Made by a program: the position numbers and the translations under genes. This document shows, piece by piece, positions 34,577 through 44,344 of a stretch of 64,000 nt of DNA. The stretch spans positions 26,121-90,120 of the forward strand of contig NZ_JACSWC010000320.1 of assembly GCF_016888165.1 (NCBI RefSeq). The letters are read 5' to 3'. The notes under the pieces are model-generated. The model was not told where the DNA came from. It ran no database searches and saw only the letters and a list, made by a program, of their open reading frames with translations. Each line of letters begins with the position of its first letter. Within the stretch, counting starts at the first letter, position 1. The stretch is from Halomicronema sp. CCY15110. Lineage in GTDB: Bacteria > Cyanobacteriota > Cyanobacteriia > Phormidesmidales > Phormidesmidaceae.

Positions 34577-34918
34577 ATGTCAGCAACTGAGCCTTCCAAC
34601 CAACCCGACCAACCCATCGTCCAGGCAGTTTTAGAACCTTTGCTGGCAGACTTTCAGTACTGGTTTGGCGAAACTCAAACGCTGTTAAAGTCTTCCCGAG
34701 CGAATTGTTTGGCCGCCAGCGATCGCCAAACCTTAGAACAAGAGTTGGCTACGGCGCAACAGGCGGTCGCCACCGCCAAGACGCTGCTGTTAGCGACTGA
34801 TGGTCGCGCTGGCGTCGATATGGCGGTGGTGGGGCAGTGGCATCAGCTGGTGAGTAAATGCTGGCAGACATCACGCTTTATCCGAGAGCACAATGCAGAC
34901 AGCCCAGACTCAAATTAA
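34577..34918 (+). CDS. DUF2605 family protein
   Basis: The 113-residue product (ATG at 34577) has the core LEPLLADFQYWFGETQTLL, ASDRQTLEQELATAQQAVAT and DMAVVGQWHQLVSKCWQTSR, matching the cyanobacteria-specific DUF2605. It is helical, soluble and without catalytic motif. The DUF2973 gene follows, an association that I recall as conserved among cyanobacteria. Confidence 0.8.
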   Translation: MSATEPSNQPDQPIVQAVLEPLLADFQYWFGETQTLLKSSRANCLAASDRQTLEQELATAQQAVATAKTLLLATDGRAGVDMAVVGQWHQLVSKCWQTSRFIREHNADSPDSN

Positions 34919-35113
34919 TTGATGTCATTGACCAAGACCAGGATCACAAGCATTTGTTGCTCAACGAGTGACAACAAGCATCAAGGTTTTCGGCGATCGT
35001 CTGAAAATCACCCTCGACCTTCGATACACTGAGTACAGAAGACGAATCGCCCGCAATCACGCTGGTATTTGTCCACCCTTATCAAAGCCTTTAGGAGCCA
35101 CCTCACAGAAATC

Positions 35114-35419
35114 ATGCTGCACGCTCTTTACATCATTGCATTCGCAGTTCTATCGGTGTTGGCTGTCAGTAACTTGATCCGCAACATCATCATGTTTGGC
35201 ACCGACGCCCGTCGTGCCCCTCGCAACCGGGGCTTTGGCAATGTTCCCGAGAACGATGGCATGCGCTCAGCCCCTCACCCTGAAATGCTGGACAACACCG
35301 GACGAGTTTTGGATGAACCCTTATTGGTGATGAAATCCATCTCCTTAGAAGATGCCCGAGAGCAGTTAGATGCCCTTTATGAAGGCAGTTCTGAGAACAC
35401 TGCCGATGATGATGTATAA
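35114..35419 (+). CDS. DUF2973 family membrane-anchored protein
   Basis: The 101-residue product (ATG at 35114) begins MLHALYIIAFAVLSVLAVSN, one membrane helix, followed by LIRNIIMFG and a soluble acidic tail (MKSISLEDAREQLDALYEGS). This is the cyanobacterial DUF2973 layout. AGGAG lies rather far (15-20 bases) upstream. Function unknown; it is paired with DUF2605. Confidence 0.8.
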   Translation: MLHALYIIAFAVLSVLAVSNLIRNIIMFGTDARRAPRNRGFGNVPENDGMRSAPHPEMLDNTGRVLDEPLLVMKSISLEDAREQLDALYEGSSENTADDDV

Positions 35420-35790
35420 CCCTTGGCACAGAAGCGCGCTACGTCATCTCAAAGCAATTCAGCTAATCTGAATTTGAGTGATGCAACAATATTGAGTCGG
35501 TGTATCACTCGCTCTGCTGCCGACAGTTGAATGGTCTACAGCAGCAAGGGATAACGCTTCAGCGTTGCAAAGCGTCACGGTATGACTGTGAATTTCGGCA
35601 CTTAATTTTCAAGATAAACCGAAGGATTCCCATACACTTATCACAGATACAACTGGCACATCTACAGCAATGTGACGTCGATCAAACACGGTAAGCTTCA
35701 AGAGTACTGAGGCATGACCGCTGTGACTCCCGATATGCTTAAGTTTTTGAGTGACGATAGAGTAGCGCGATAACCCTGGAAGGTAGGCAT
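35420..35790. other. 371-bp intergenic region
   Basis: No gene is evident. It has a small palindrome AACGCT-TC-AGCGTT near 35552-35565 with a further GCAAAGCGTC copy after it, and the strong GGAAGG ribosome site of the MinD-like gene at its right end. Confidence 0.5.
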
Positions 35791-36552
35791 ATGGTCAAGG
35801 TGGTGTCTGTCCACTCCTTTCGAGGAGGCACCGGCAAGTCAAATACAACGGCGAATCTAGCTGCCTCCGTGGCCCGCACTGGCAAGCGAGTCGGCATTGT
35901 GGATACTGACATTCAGTCTCCTGGGATTCATGTGTTGTTTGGCTTTGACGAAAGTGACATGAATTTGGCCCTCAATGACTATTTATGGGGGCGCTGTGCG
36001 GTGGAAGATGCCGCCTATGACGTGACCCATAAGCTTCAAGGTCAGGGCGGCAGCAATAGCGCAATTTATTTAATTCCCTCCAGTCTGAAGGCAGGGGAAA
36101 TTGCTCGGGTGCTACGTGAAGGCTATGATGTCGGGCTACTGAACGATGGCTTCCAGGGGTTAATTCAGCAGCTCAATTTAGACTATCTGTTTATCGACAC
36201 CCATCCGGGTCTGAACGAAGAGACGCTGCTATCCATTACTATTTCGGACATCTTATTGTTGATATTGCGTCCTGATCGCCAAGATTTTCAGGGCACTGCC
36301 GTCACGGTCGATATTGCTCGACGGCTAGAAGTGCCCAAAATGCTGCTGCTGGTCAATAAGGCGCTGTCTTCTTTTGACTTTGTCGCCTTAAAGAAGGAAG
36401 TGGAAGAAACTTATGGTGCTCCGGTGGCATCGGTGGTGCCGCTGACGGAAGAGATGATGCAGCTGGGCAGTAGTGATATTTTTAGCCTCCGGTTTCCCGA
36501 TCATCCGCTGACTCAGATTTATACCGACATTGCTGAGTTGCTACTTGAGTAG
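35791..36552 (+). CDS. MinD/ParA-like P-loop ATPase
   Basis: The 253-residue protein has a deviant Walker A SFRGGTGKSNTTANLA: the position of the signature Lys (KGGxGKS) is Arg here. Switch I is VDTDIQSPG and switch II is YLFIDTHPGLNEETLL. There is no C-terminal amphipathic membrane-targeting helix like that of MinD. It may position a cargo, act in exopolysaccharide or gliding functions, or partner an unknown protein; cyanobacteria carry several such ATPases. GGAAGG precedes the ATG. No ParB-like gene is adjacent. Confidence 0.85.
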   Translation: MVKVVSVHSFRGGTGKSNTTANLAASVARTGKRVGIVDTDIQSPGIHVLFGFDESDMNLALNDYLWGRCAVEDAAYDVTHKLQGQGGSNSAIYLIPSSLKAGEIARVLREGYDVGLLNDGFQGLIQQLNLDYLFIDTHPGLNEETLLSITISDILLLILRPDRQDFQGTAVTVDIARRLEVPKMLLLVNKALSSFDFVALKKEVEETYGAPVASVVPLTEEMMQLGSSDIFSLRFPDHPLTQIYTDIAELLLE

Positions 36553-36667
36553 GGAGCTGGTAGTCGCCGCTCCGCTATTTACCTTGAGCGATCGCTCAAT
36601 GGCGAAAGTAATCGGATAAGCTAAGCTGACAAATGGCAAGCGCTAGGTGCGAATTCAAGGACTCATT

Positions 36668-37516
36668 GTGCTGATACGGACATCTTTACTCTCTGCATTG
36701 ACGGCGGTTGGGCTCTGGACAGTGGCGGTGCCCGTCCGGGCGCAGGCTCTTTTACCTTATGTCTTGCCCTTAGAGGCTGAGCGCCTAGAGGAGCAGGGGT
36801 TGGCTTTGGCCCAAGAGGCCGCCCAATTAGCCCAGCTGCAGCAATATGAGTTGGCCCTGGCACAGGCTCAACTGGCCGCTCAACTAGTGCCGACCAGTGC
36901 TGCCGTGTGGGGTCTCTTGGGCAGCCTCTATCTGCAAGTCGAAGAGTTTGATGAGGCGATCGCTGCCCTTAGTCGAGCCAAAATTTTAGAAGCTGATAAT
37001 ACGGCGGTACTTTTTGCCCTGGGGACGGCGCATTTTCGGAAAGGTGATTATGAAAAGGCGTCGGATTTTCTGGAATCAGGCTTAGCGATTGAGCCCGATA
37101 ATCCCGGAGCGCTCTTTGATTTAGGCAACACCTATTTCAAGCTGAATGATTTTGATACGGCGATCGCGCAATACGAGCGCTCGGTGGGTTTGGACCCTGA
37201 GTTTTGGCCGTCGGTCAACAACATTGGCCTGGTGGAGTACGAGCAGGACAAGGTGGAATCGGCGATCGCTCGCTGGGAAGAATCCCTGGAAATTGCGCCG
37301 ATGGAACCCGAGCCGGAGCTGGCGATCGCGGTGGCCAAGTTTGCCCAAGGGGATGTCGCCGCAGCGCTAGCGATCGGCATTCCAGCGCTGGAAAAAGACA
37401 GTCGCTATGCCGATGTGCAGTTCTTAGTGGATAACCTGTGGGGACCCAAGCTGATTGCTGACACGGACGCTTTTTTCAACCATCCAGACGTACAAGCTGT
37501 CTTGGCGCAGCTTTAG
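36668..37516 (+). CDS. Exported TPR protein
   Basis: The 282-residue protein is started at GTG 36668, which has AAGGA six bases upstream and gives a proper signal peptide (LIRTSLLSALTAVGLWTVAV, cut after VRA). Six to seven tetratricopeptide repeats follow (for example AVWGLLGSLYLQVEEFDEAI and AVLFALGTAHFRKGDYEKAS). TPRs serve protein-protein contacts, here in the periplasm or lumen. The methyltransferase gene begins nine bases after its stop, so the two are co-transcribed. Confidence 0.85.
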   Translation: MLIRTSLLSALTAVGLWTVAVPVRAQALLPYVLPLEAERLEEQGLALAQEAAQLAQLQQYELALAQAQLAAQLVPTSAAVWGLLGSLYLQVEEFDEAIAALSRAKILEADNTAVLFALGTAHFRKGDYEKASDFLESGLAIEPDNPGALFDLGNTYFKLNDFDTAIAQYERSVGLDPEFWPSVNNIGLVEYEQDKVESAIARWEESLEIAPMEPEPELAIAVAKFAQGDVAAALAIGIPALEKDSRYADVQFLVDNLWGPKLIADTDAFFNHPDVQAVLAQL

Positions 37517-37525
37517 CCTGTGACC

Positions 37526-38731
37526 ATGGCCGTCTCCCTGGGTAAGCCCGAACTCTGTGCGGTAATTCGCGATCGCATTCAGCGATCGCCCCAACAGCAG
37601 ATCCCCTTTGCCGACTTTATGGCGCTGGCCCTCTATCATCCTGAGCATGGTTACTACACCAGCAAGACCGAGCCTTTAGGCATGGGCGGCGACTTTGCCA
37701 CCTCCGTGCATTTGGGGCCAGATTTTGGGGAGCTCCTGGCCGAGCAATGGGTGGAGATGTGGCACCACCTCGGTCAGCCTGAACCGTTTCATCTGGTGGA
37801 GATGGGGCCAGGGCAAGGACTGCTCGCTAACACCATCCTGACTTATCTGCAGCGGCAATATCCCAACTGTTTTGCGGCTGTTCACTACACGCTGGTCGAA
37901 ACCTCAGAGGCCCTGCGTCAAGTGCAGCAAGCCCGCCTAGCGCGCTGGCAAGCCGCAGCAGTGCCCATTGATTGGCGCAAGTTAACAGATATGCCAGCGG
38001 CGTCGGTGACTGGCTGCTGCTTTTCGAATGAACTGGTGGATGCCTTGCCCGTGCATCGAGTCACCCTTACGCCAACCGGCTGGCAAGAACAGTACATCAC
38101 CTATCGCGAGGGCACCGATCAGCCTTTCGTTACAGTCTTGGGGCCGCTCTCGCAACCAGCACTCAGCACCTATTTTGCATGGGTCGGAACAGTCCCTACG
38201 CTGGACACCTATCCTGATGGTTACACCACAGAAGTTAACCTGGCTGCTTTGGAGTGGCTGAAGCAAGTGGCCACCAAGCTCCACCAGGGTTATGTCCTGA
38301 CAATTGATTATGGTTACTCAGCCGAACGCTACTACAGCCCCGCGCGATCGCAAGGCACGCTGCAATGCTATTACCAACACGCCCACCACAACGACCCGCT
38401 CATTAATATCGGCCAGCAAGACATCACCGCCCAGGTCGATTTCACCGCCTTAGCACGGCAGGGAGATCGCGCCGGATTAAGTAATCTGGGACAGGTGCCA
38501 CAGGAATTATTTTTGATGGCGTTAGGGCTGGGCGATCGCTTAAATCAACTCATGCAAATTGAGTCGTCGTCTCCCCAAGCGGTGCGATACGCCCTCCAAC
38601 GACGGGAGGCGCTGCATCAATTGATGAATCCGCTGGGAGTCGGCAAATTCAACGTGTTGATTCAAGGCAAAGGGCTGACAACTCCTGAGCAGCAAACCTT
38701 GAAAGGACTCACGCTGCCGCCGCTGAGGTAA
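37526..38731 (+). CDS. SAM-dependent methyltransferase, MidA/NDUFAF7-like (COG1565)
   Basis: The 401-residue protein matches the DUF185 family: IPFADFMALALYHPEHGYYT, GGDFATSVHLGPDFGELLAE, the SAM-binding strand HLVEMGPGQGLLA, CCFSNELVDALPVHRV, and LTIDYGYSAERYYSP. The mitochondrial homologue dimethylates an arginine of complex I; in cyanobacteria an NDH-1 target is conceivable but unproven. ATG at 37526 or GTG at 37520 are equally placed. Follows the TPR gene by nine bases. Confidence 0.88.
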   Translation: MAVSLGKPELCAVIRDRIQRSPQQQIPFADFMALALYHPEHGYYTSKTEPLGMGGDFATSVHLGPDFGELLAEQWVEMWHHLGQPEPFHLVEMGPGQGLLANTILTYLQRQYPNCFAAVHYTLVETSEALRQVQQARLARWQAAAVPIDWRKLTDMPAASVTGCCFSNELVDALPVHRVTLTPTGWQEQYITYREGTDQPFVTVLGPLSQPALSTYFAWVGTVPTLDTYPDGYTTEVNLAALEWLKQVATKLHQGYVLTIDYGYSAERYYSPARSQGTLQCYYQHAHHNDPLINIGQQDITAQVDFTALARQGDRAGLSNLGQVPQELFLMALGLGDRLNQLMQIESSSPQAVRYALQRREALHQLMNPLGVGKFNVLIQGKGLTTPEQQTLKGLTLPPLR

Positions 38732-38746
38732 GGGCGAGAGCGATCG

Positions 38747-39268
38747 CTACTGCAACTTACTCTGCAAAGACTTGAGATATTCTGTGTTCACCCCCGACTC
38801 GCGAGTCAGGGCGATCTTGCCCGTGCGGGCAATTTCCCGCAGGCCAAATCGGCTCAACACCTGTACGATTGCCACCATCTTGCCAGGGTCGCCCACCACT
38901 TCCACCGTCAGAGCATCTTCCGAAACATCGACCACTCGCGCCCGAAAGATTTGCACCAACTCCAAAATTTCTGAGCGGTTGACACTCGTAGCGTTGACCT
39001 TGATGAGCATCAACTCCCGCTCAACACAGGGCACCTCAGTAATGTCTTGCACCTTGAGCACATTGATCAGTTTGTAGAGCTGTTTCGTAATTTGCTCAAT
39101 AATTTGATCATCGCCGGGCACCATCATCGTGATGCGAGAGACGCCCATCTGCTCTGCCGGGCCGACTGCCAAACTCTCAATATTGAAGCCACGTCGGGCA
39201 AATAGTCCCGCAATGCGAGTCAAAACCCCCGCCTCGTCTTCGACTAAAACTGACAATGTATGTTTCAT
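38747..39268 (-). CDS. ilvN: Acetolactate synthase small (regulatory) subunit
   Basis: The 173-residue protein begins [20 protein letters not shown] and [20 protein letters not shown], the ACT domain that binds valine for feedback inhibition, followed by a C-terminal regulatory domain ([40 protein letters not shown]). Normal length. It activates the large catalytic subunit in branched-chain amino acid synthesis; the large-subunit gene is not in the window. Convergent with the methyltransferase gene (15-base gap). Confidence 0.95.
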   Translation of the reverse strand: MKHTLSVLVEDEAGVLTRIAGLFARRGFNIESLAVGPAEQMGVSRITMMVPGDDQIIEQITKQLYKLINVLKVQDITEVPCVERELMLIKVNATSVNRSEILELVQIFRARVVDVSEDALTVEVVGDPGKMVAIVQVLSRFGLREIARTGKIALTRESGVNTEYLKSLQSKLQ

Positions 39269-39762
39269 GATGTTGGCGACAAACCCGCTGCTACAGGCCG
39301 GTAGCGTTTGTAAGACAAGAGATGATCCTAGCCTGACGACTGCCTTTTGTTAAGCAGAAATTTGGGGGTTATATAAATACTTCGCCCCGTCTTGGCCGTG
39401 AACGCTCGAGCAAGAGGGCGGAAGTGTTTCTGACGGTATTAGACAGCTGAGTAGGCGGATCGATGAAGCGCTCACCCCAGGCCATCAGTGGTTGGAGAGT
39501 GCCACGATCGCTAACCACTGGTAACCGACTCCTGCCAGTCACTCGCCAGGGACGTAGCATATGTAAACATTTTGTCGGACTTCGCAATGAATAGATGTGC
39601 AGATTCGGGCTCCGCCCTTAGTATCGGTAAAGATGTTTCTGCCATCGAGTGCTGAAGTTGATTGCTATGGGGATTTTTCCCTCTAGACGAAATCAAAAAC
39701 AGCGATTAGGCTATAGAACGATCAATTTTGAGTTCACGACTTCTGTTCTCTTTATTTATTCT
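39269..39762. other. 494-bp intergenic region upstream of infC
   Basis: No gene is apparent. CAGTGGTT (about 39487-39494) and AACCACTG (about 39514-39521) form an 8-bp stem within the stretch. The promoters of ilvN (left) and infC (right) must both lie here. Confidence 0.5.
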
Positions 39763-40296
39763 TTGCCGCGCATGCGAAGCCGAAATCCTCGAAACTTACC
39801 GCCCATTAACGAGAATATCCGTTTCCCTGAGATTCGCCTGATTGGAGCCGATGGCGATCAGCTGGGCATTATGGCTCCGAATGAAGCGCTTCGGATGGCC
39901 GAAGAGCAGGATCTGGACTTGGTGTTAGTGAGTGATAAAGCCAATCCTCCGGTTTGTCGCATCATCAACTATGGCAAATACAAGTTTGAACAAGAAAAGC
40001 GCGCTCGGGAAGCCAAGAAGCGTCAGCATAACGCCGAAGTCAAAGAAGTTAAGATGCGTTACAAAATTGACGATCACGACTACAACGTGCGCGTCAAAAA
40101 TGCCCATCGCTTTCTGAAGTCTGGCGACAAAGTCAAAGCTACCGTGATGTTTCGGGGACGCGAGATTCAGCATTCAGACTTGGCCGAAAAGCTGCTGCGC
40201 CGCATGGCTAATGATTTGGGCGAAGTGGGTGAAATGCAACAGGCTCCAAAACGGGAAGGTCGGAATATGATGATGCTGTTGTCGCCGAAAAAGTAG
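39763..40296 (+). CDS. infC: Translation initiation factor IF-3
   Basis: The product (177 residues from TTG 39763; 174 from ATG 39772) contains both IF-3 domains: [49 protein letters not shown] and the C-terminal [40 protein letters not shown]. It keeps 30S subunits free and checks initiator tRNA. The TTG start gives [14 protein letters not shown], aligned in length with cyanobacterial IF-3 N-termini, so I prefer it slightly over ATG 39772. No Shine-Dalgarno is evident. Confidence 0.92.
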   Translation: MPRMRSRNPRNLPPINENIRFPEIRLIGADGDQLGIMAPNEALRMAEEQDLDLVLVSDKANPPVCRIINYGKYKFEQEKRAREAKKRQHNAEVKEVKMRYKIDDHDYNVRVKNAHRFLKSGDKVKATVMFRGREIQHSDLAEKLLRRMANDLGEVGEMQQAPKREGRNMMMLLSPKK

Positions 40297-40351
40297 CCGT
40301 TTAGCTAACTGGATTGGCGATCGCGATCCGACTGTTCCCTGCATTTAGCAT

Positions 40352-43327
40352 ATGAAATCGAGCCGGACTGCTTCACCGTCTCTGCCTCAGTGGCAGCAAC
40401 AGCTGCTGCGTATTATTAATCTGCGCCCCAACGAGACTAAGCGGACTTTTTTGATGTTCGCGTTCTATACCGCTACCTCCATGGGGATTTTGTGGTTAGA
40501 AGTCAGTTCGGCGGCGTTGTTTTTAGATACTTACGGCCCAGACTCGCTGCCGTGGATTTACATCTTTAGCGCGGGGGTCGGGTTTGGACTCAGCGTCATT
40601 TATTCCTGGCTGCAAAAGTTCTTTCCCCTGCGTTGGGTCATTGTGGTCATTGCGGTGTTGATGGCTGGGCCGGTGCTGCTATTTCGTTGGGGCTTGGCTT
40701 TTGAGCCGCTGTTGCCGATCACCATTTTCGCAATGCGCTTGTGGACAGAAGCCATTTACGGCCTGAATGACCTCAACGTTTCCATCACGGCGAATCAGCT
40801 GTTCAACATTCGAGAAATTAAGCGCACCTTTCCGCTGGTGAGTAGTGGCAACTTGGTGGCCGATGTCCTGAGCGGGTTTTCGGTGTTTTTCCTGGTTAGT
40901 TTTGTCGGCTTGCAAAATGTGCTGGTGCTGGCATTTTTGATCATGCTGGCCGGTTCTGGGGTGTTGTGGCTGATTAGCCGCAACTATGAGCACGCCTTTC
41001 CAGATTCGCTACAGCAACAGGCAGAAGCTGGCCAAGATGACCATAAAGCGCAGCGATCGCGCGGCACCATTCGCCAATATGTGGTGATGCTGTTCAGCTT
41101 TTTTGTGCTGGCTCAAATCGTTATGTATTTAATCGAGTTTGAATACCTGACGCAGCTCGAACTCAATCTGGAAGTGGATGAGATTGCCGCCTTTTTAGGG
41201 ATTTTCAGTGGTTTGCTGGGCCTGATTGAACTCTTAACCCAGTGGTTTACCTCTAGCCGTCTGATTGAGCGTCAGGGGGTATTTGCGGTGCTGTCACTAC
41301 TGCCCGTGGTGATTATTGGCATCAGCCTCATGACGATGATTGGCAGCTTTCCTGGCCTGTTGGGGGGCACGGCACTATTTTTGGGCCTCGTCGTCTTGAA
41401 ATTTTTCGATGAGTGGCTGCGTTACACGCTGGTTGCCAGTACGCGCCCGGTGTTGTTCCAACCGATTCCTGACAGTGAGCGCACCCTTTTTCAATCGCTT
41501 GTGGGGGGCATCGCTGAGCCGCTGGCAATGGGGGGCACGGGCGTGTTTATTTTGTTTGTGATTGCCTGGGCCGATTTTCTCGGGTTTGAGAGTCAACTGT
41601 TGCAGGCGCAGTTCTTTTTGGGGGTGATTGCGTTCTTAGCGGGGGTCTGGTTGATTGCGATTTTGTTTTTGCGATCGCAATATTTAGAACTCCTGGTCAA
41701 AAGCGCCCAGCGGGGCTTGCTCAGCGGCAGTGAGGCCAACCTGCGGGCATTGCGTAAAGCCTTTGTCGAGCAGTTAGAGAAGCCCGGCTCGGAAGCTGAA
41801 AAGCGCTCCTGCATTGAACTCCTTTCCCAACTGGATCCGCAAAGTGTGGGGGAGGTATTGGCCCCCCGGCTGATGACATTGCCCCTGTCACTGCGCAAGC
41901 AAAGCTTGGAGGCCATGCTGGAGTATCCGGGAAGCGAGTATGCCGAAACCGTCAGGGAATTGCTGAAGACTGAGCAGCCACCGGAAATTCTAGCGCTGGC
42001 GCTGCGGTATATCTGGATTACCGACGACAGTCCAGCGATCGAGCGTTTGCAGTCTTATCTCAGCTCGGACGTTGACCCGGTGGTGCGGGGGACGGCGGCT
42101 TCGCTAATGCTGAAGCATGGTAACGCCCGCGAAAAGAATGAGGCCGTGAACACCCTGCGCCAAATGCTGACCCATGAGCACGAGCGCGAGCGGGTGATGG
42201 GATGTCGCGCTCTGGGGGAAGCGGATTATTTACAATCATTACGACTCTATATTCCCAATCTGTTGCAGGATGAGTCGCTGCGGGTGAGACGAGCGCTGTT
42301 GGAGGCGATCGCGGCCACCAACCTGGAGGAATACTATCCGTCTTTGATGAAAGCATTGCAGTACAAATCGACCCGGGAAGCAGCCAGCCAAGCCCTGACC
42401 CGCCTCGGCAATGACGCTTTGGACATGTTGGCAGAGGTAGCGCTGGATCCCTATCGGCCCGATAGTTTGCGCAACCAAGCCTGGCAGGCGATTGGCAACA
42501 TGGGCAGCGATGCCGCGATCGACTGTCTGCTGCAAAATCTGATCACCAGTTGGGGGAGCACCCGCCGCACCCTGCTGCGGATTTTGTTGCGCATGGTGCA
42601 AGAGACGGGCTTCAAGCGTAACCAGGGCATCGACGCCGCGTTAGACCGCTTTGGGCGCGACGGGGTGGAAGATTTGATCAATCAGGAACTGACGTTTATT
42701 GGTCAAATCTGTGGAGCCTTGCTCGATCTGGAGGATGCCGTCCTCCCTGGGCGCGAGGCCAATCTGTTACAGCGGGCGCTGGAAGAGTTGCAAAAGGACG
42801 CGATAGAACGCATTTTTATGCTGTTGCGGTTCATTTCGCCACCAGGGGCGATTCAGGCGGCCCAAGTGAGTTGGCAGGGGGGCAGTGTTTCGAACCAAGC
42901 GCGGGGCATCGAGATTTTGGATAACACCCTCGACATTCCCAGCAAACGGGCGATTTTGACCATTTTGGATCGGCGGAATTGGGGCGAAAAAGTGGACGTG
43001 CTGCGAGAGAGTAATCTGTTTGTCTATCGGCAGATGCAGCCCAGCGATCGCCTGCGCTATCTCCTCGATTTGCGCTATTTTCTGTCGGATTGGGCGTTGG
43101 CCTGCTGTTTCCACTTGGCCCGGGCCCAACGCTGGAGCCTGAGTGCGGAAAATACCGTCGCCTGTCTCAGGCATCCCACGGGCTTTGTCCGCGAAGCGGT
43201 GCTGTCCTATTTGCAGGTGGCTTCGCCGCGAGTGTTGCGAGAGCTGCTGCCGGTCATGCGCCAAGACCCCAATGAACTGGTGAGCAATCAGGTTAAAGAA
43301 CTGATGGCAGAATTACAGGTGGATTGA
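40352..43327 (+). CDS. ATP/ADP-carrier-like MFS transporter fused to HEAT repeats
   Basis: The 991-residue protein has an N-terminal transporter part (residues about 35-450) with 11-12 membrane helices (ETKRTFLMFAFYTATSMGIL, LPWIYIFSAGVGFGLSVIYS) resembling the nucleotide-translocase (TlcC) branch of the MFS. It is followed by 540 soluble residues built of HEAT-like repeats (for example DPVVRGTAASLMLKHGNA, DESLRVRRALLEAIAATN, DSLRNQAWQAIGNMGSDAA). Fusions of this type occur in cyanobacteria; the substrate and the role of the cytosolic scaffold are unknown. It stops four bases into the next open frame. Confidence 0.85.
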   Translation: MKSSRTASPSLPQWQQQLLRIINLRPNETKRTFLMFAFYTATSMGILWLEVSSAALFLDTYGPDSLPWIYIFSAGVGFGLSVIYSWLQKFFPLRWVIVVIAVLMAGPVLLFRWGLAFEPLLPITIFAMRLWTEAIYGLNDLNVSITANQLFNIREIKRTFPLVSSGNLVADVLSGFSVFFLVSFVGLQNVLVLAFLIMLAGSGVLWLISRNYEHAFPDSLQQQAEAGQDDHKAQRSRGTIRQYVVMLFSFFVLAQIVMYLIEFEYLTQLELNLEVDEIAAFLGIFSGLLGLIELLTQWFTSSRLIERQGVFAVLSLLPVVIIGISLMTMIGSFPGLLGGTALFLGLVVLKFFDEWLRYTLVASTRPVLFQPIPDSERTLFQSLVGGIAEPLAMGGTGVFILFVIAWADFLGFESQLLQAQFFLGVIAFLAGVWLIAILFLRSQYLELLVKSAQRGLLSGSEANLRALRKAFVEQLEKPGSEAEKRSCIELLSQLDPQSVGEVLAPRLMTLPLSLRKQSLEAMLEYPGSEYAETVRELLKTEQPPEILALALRYIWITDDSPAIERLQSYLSSDVDPVVRGTAASLMLKHGNAREKNEAVNTLRQMLTHEHERERVMGCRALGEADYLQSLRLYIPNLLQDESLRVRRALLEAIAATNLEEYYPSLMKALQYKSTREAASQALTRLGNDALDMLAEVALDPYRPDSLRNQAWQAIGNMGSDAAIDCLLQNLITSWGSTRRTLLRILLRMVQETGFKRNQGIDAALDRFGRDGVEDLINQELTFIGQICGALLDLEDAVLPGREANLLQRALEELQKDAIERIFMLLRFISPPGAIQAAQVSWQGGSVSNQARGIEILDNTLDIPSKRAILTILDRRNWGEKVDVLRESNLFVYRQMQPSDRLRYLLDLRYFLSDWALACCFHLARAQRWSLSAENTVACLRHPTGFVREAVLSYLQVASPRVLRELLPVMRQDPNELVSNQVKELMAELQVD

Positions 43328-43383
43328 GGCCCACTGATTTCAGCCGAGAGCCCAAAGGCCAAACAGCACCGAGAGGCTGGGGC

Positions 43384-44289
43384 ATGAATGTTCAACCTGA
43401 GCGTAGAGAGCAGGAGCCGCCGCGCGTGCCACTGAACCAGGCATCGTTTCCGATTCAACACCTGAAGTTAAGCACTGACCTGACTTTGGCTTATCGCGAA
43501 GCCGGGGAGGGGCTCCCTGTGGTGATGCTGCACGGTCTAGCGGATCACAGTTTGGTGTGGCAAAGTTTGGCACAGCATTTGGGCGATCGCTACCGTTGCC
43601 TCGCGCCTGATTTGAGGGGCCACGGTGACAGCAGCAAGCCCCCGGCCTCGGCCTATGGTGCTCGGTTCATCGCCGATGATCTGGAGCAGTTTTGTGTGCA
43701 GCTACCGCTAAATACCGCGACGGTCATCGCGCATTCTTGGGCGGCCAAAGTGGCACTGTGGTGGGCGCGGCAATATCCCCAGCGCTTGCGCCACCTCATC
43801 CTGGTCGATCCCTTTTTTGTAAATCGCCTGCCCGTTGCCTTTCGCCCTACGTTTCCCATCTTGTATCGCACGTTGCCTTTCCTCAAGGTGATGGGGCCGT
43901 TTGCTGATCGGGAGCAAGCTCAGGCGGTGGCCCAGGGACTGAAGCAATATCGGGGCTGGAGTGCCCAACAGCAAGCCATTTTTCACGCTGGGATGGCGCA
44001 GCAGACGGATGGGCAATGGCGGAGTAAGTTTGCGATCGCCGCCCGCAACGGCGTCTTTGACGACATTTTGCAAACCGCCGGGTTGACGGAGCCGTTGGCG
44101 ACCCCGACGACCCTGTTATTGCCGCAGCAAGGGCTAAACCGCATGGCCTGGCAAACGCGCCCTTATCACCAATACCTGAGCAATTTAGAAGTGCAAACGA
44201 TTCCCGGCAACCATTGGCCCCATCTCGTGGAGCCGGAGACTTTTAACGCCGCGATCGCCGCCGAGTTGGGAAAAAATACTACACCCTAG
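43384..44289 (+). CDS. Alpha/beta hydrolase
   Basis: The 301-residue product starts at ATG 43384. It shows LPVVMLHGLADHSLVWQS, LAPDLRGHGDSSKP, the nucleophile in VIAHSWAAKVAL (AHSWA in place of the usual GxSxG first Gly) and the His at PGNHWPHLVEPE. The triad is therefore likely complete. Substrate unknown. The P450 gene follows 55 bases downstream and may be co-expressed. Confidence 0.85.
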   Translation: MNVQPERREQEPPRVPLNQASFPIQHLKLSTDLTLAYREAGEGLPVVMLHGLADHSLVWQSLAQHLGDRYRCLAPDLRGHGDSSKPPASAYGARFIADDLEQFCVQLPLNTATVIAHSWAAKVALWWARQYPQRLRHLILVDPFFVNRLPVAFRPTFPILYRTLPFLKVMGPFADREQAQAVAQGLKQYRGWSAQQQAIFHAGMAQQTDGQWRSKFAIAARNGVFDDILQTAGLTEPLATPTTLLLPQQGLNRMAWQTRPYHQYLSNLEVQTIPGNHWPHLVEPETFNAAIAAELGKNTTP

Positions 44290-44344
44290 CCCGGTTAGGC
44301 AATACACCTTATAGGCTGTGGATAACTGTCATATCTATCGCCCC

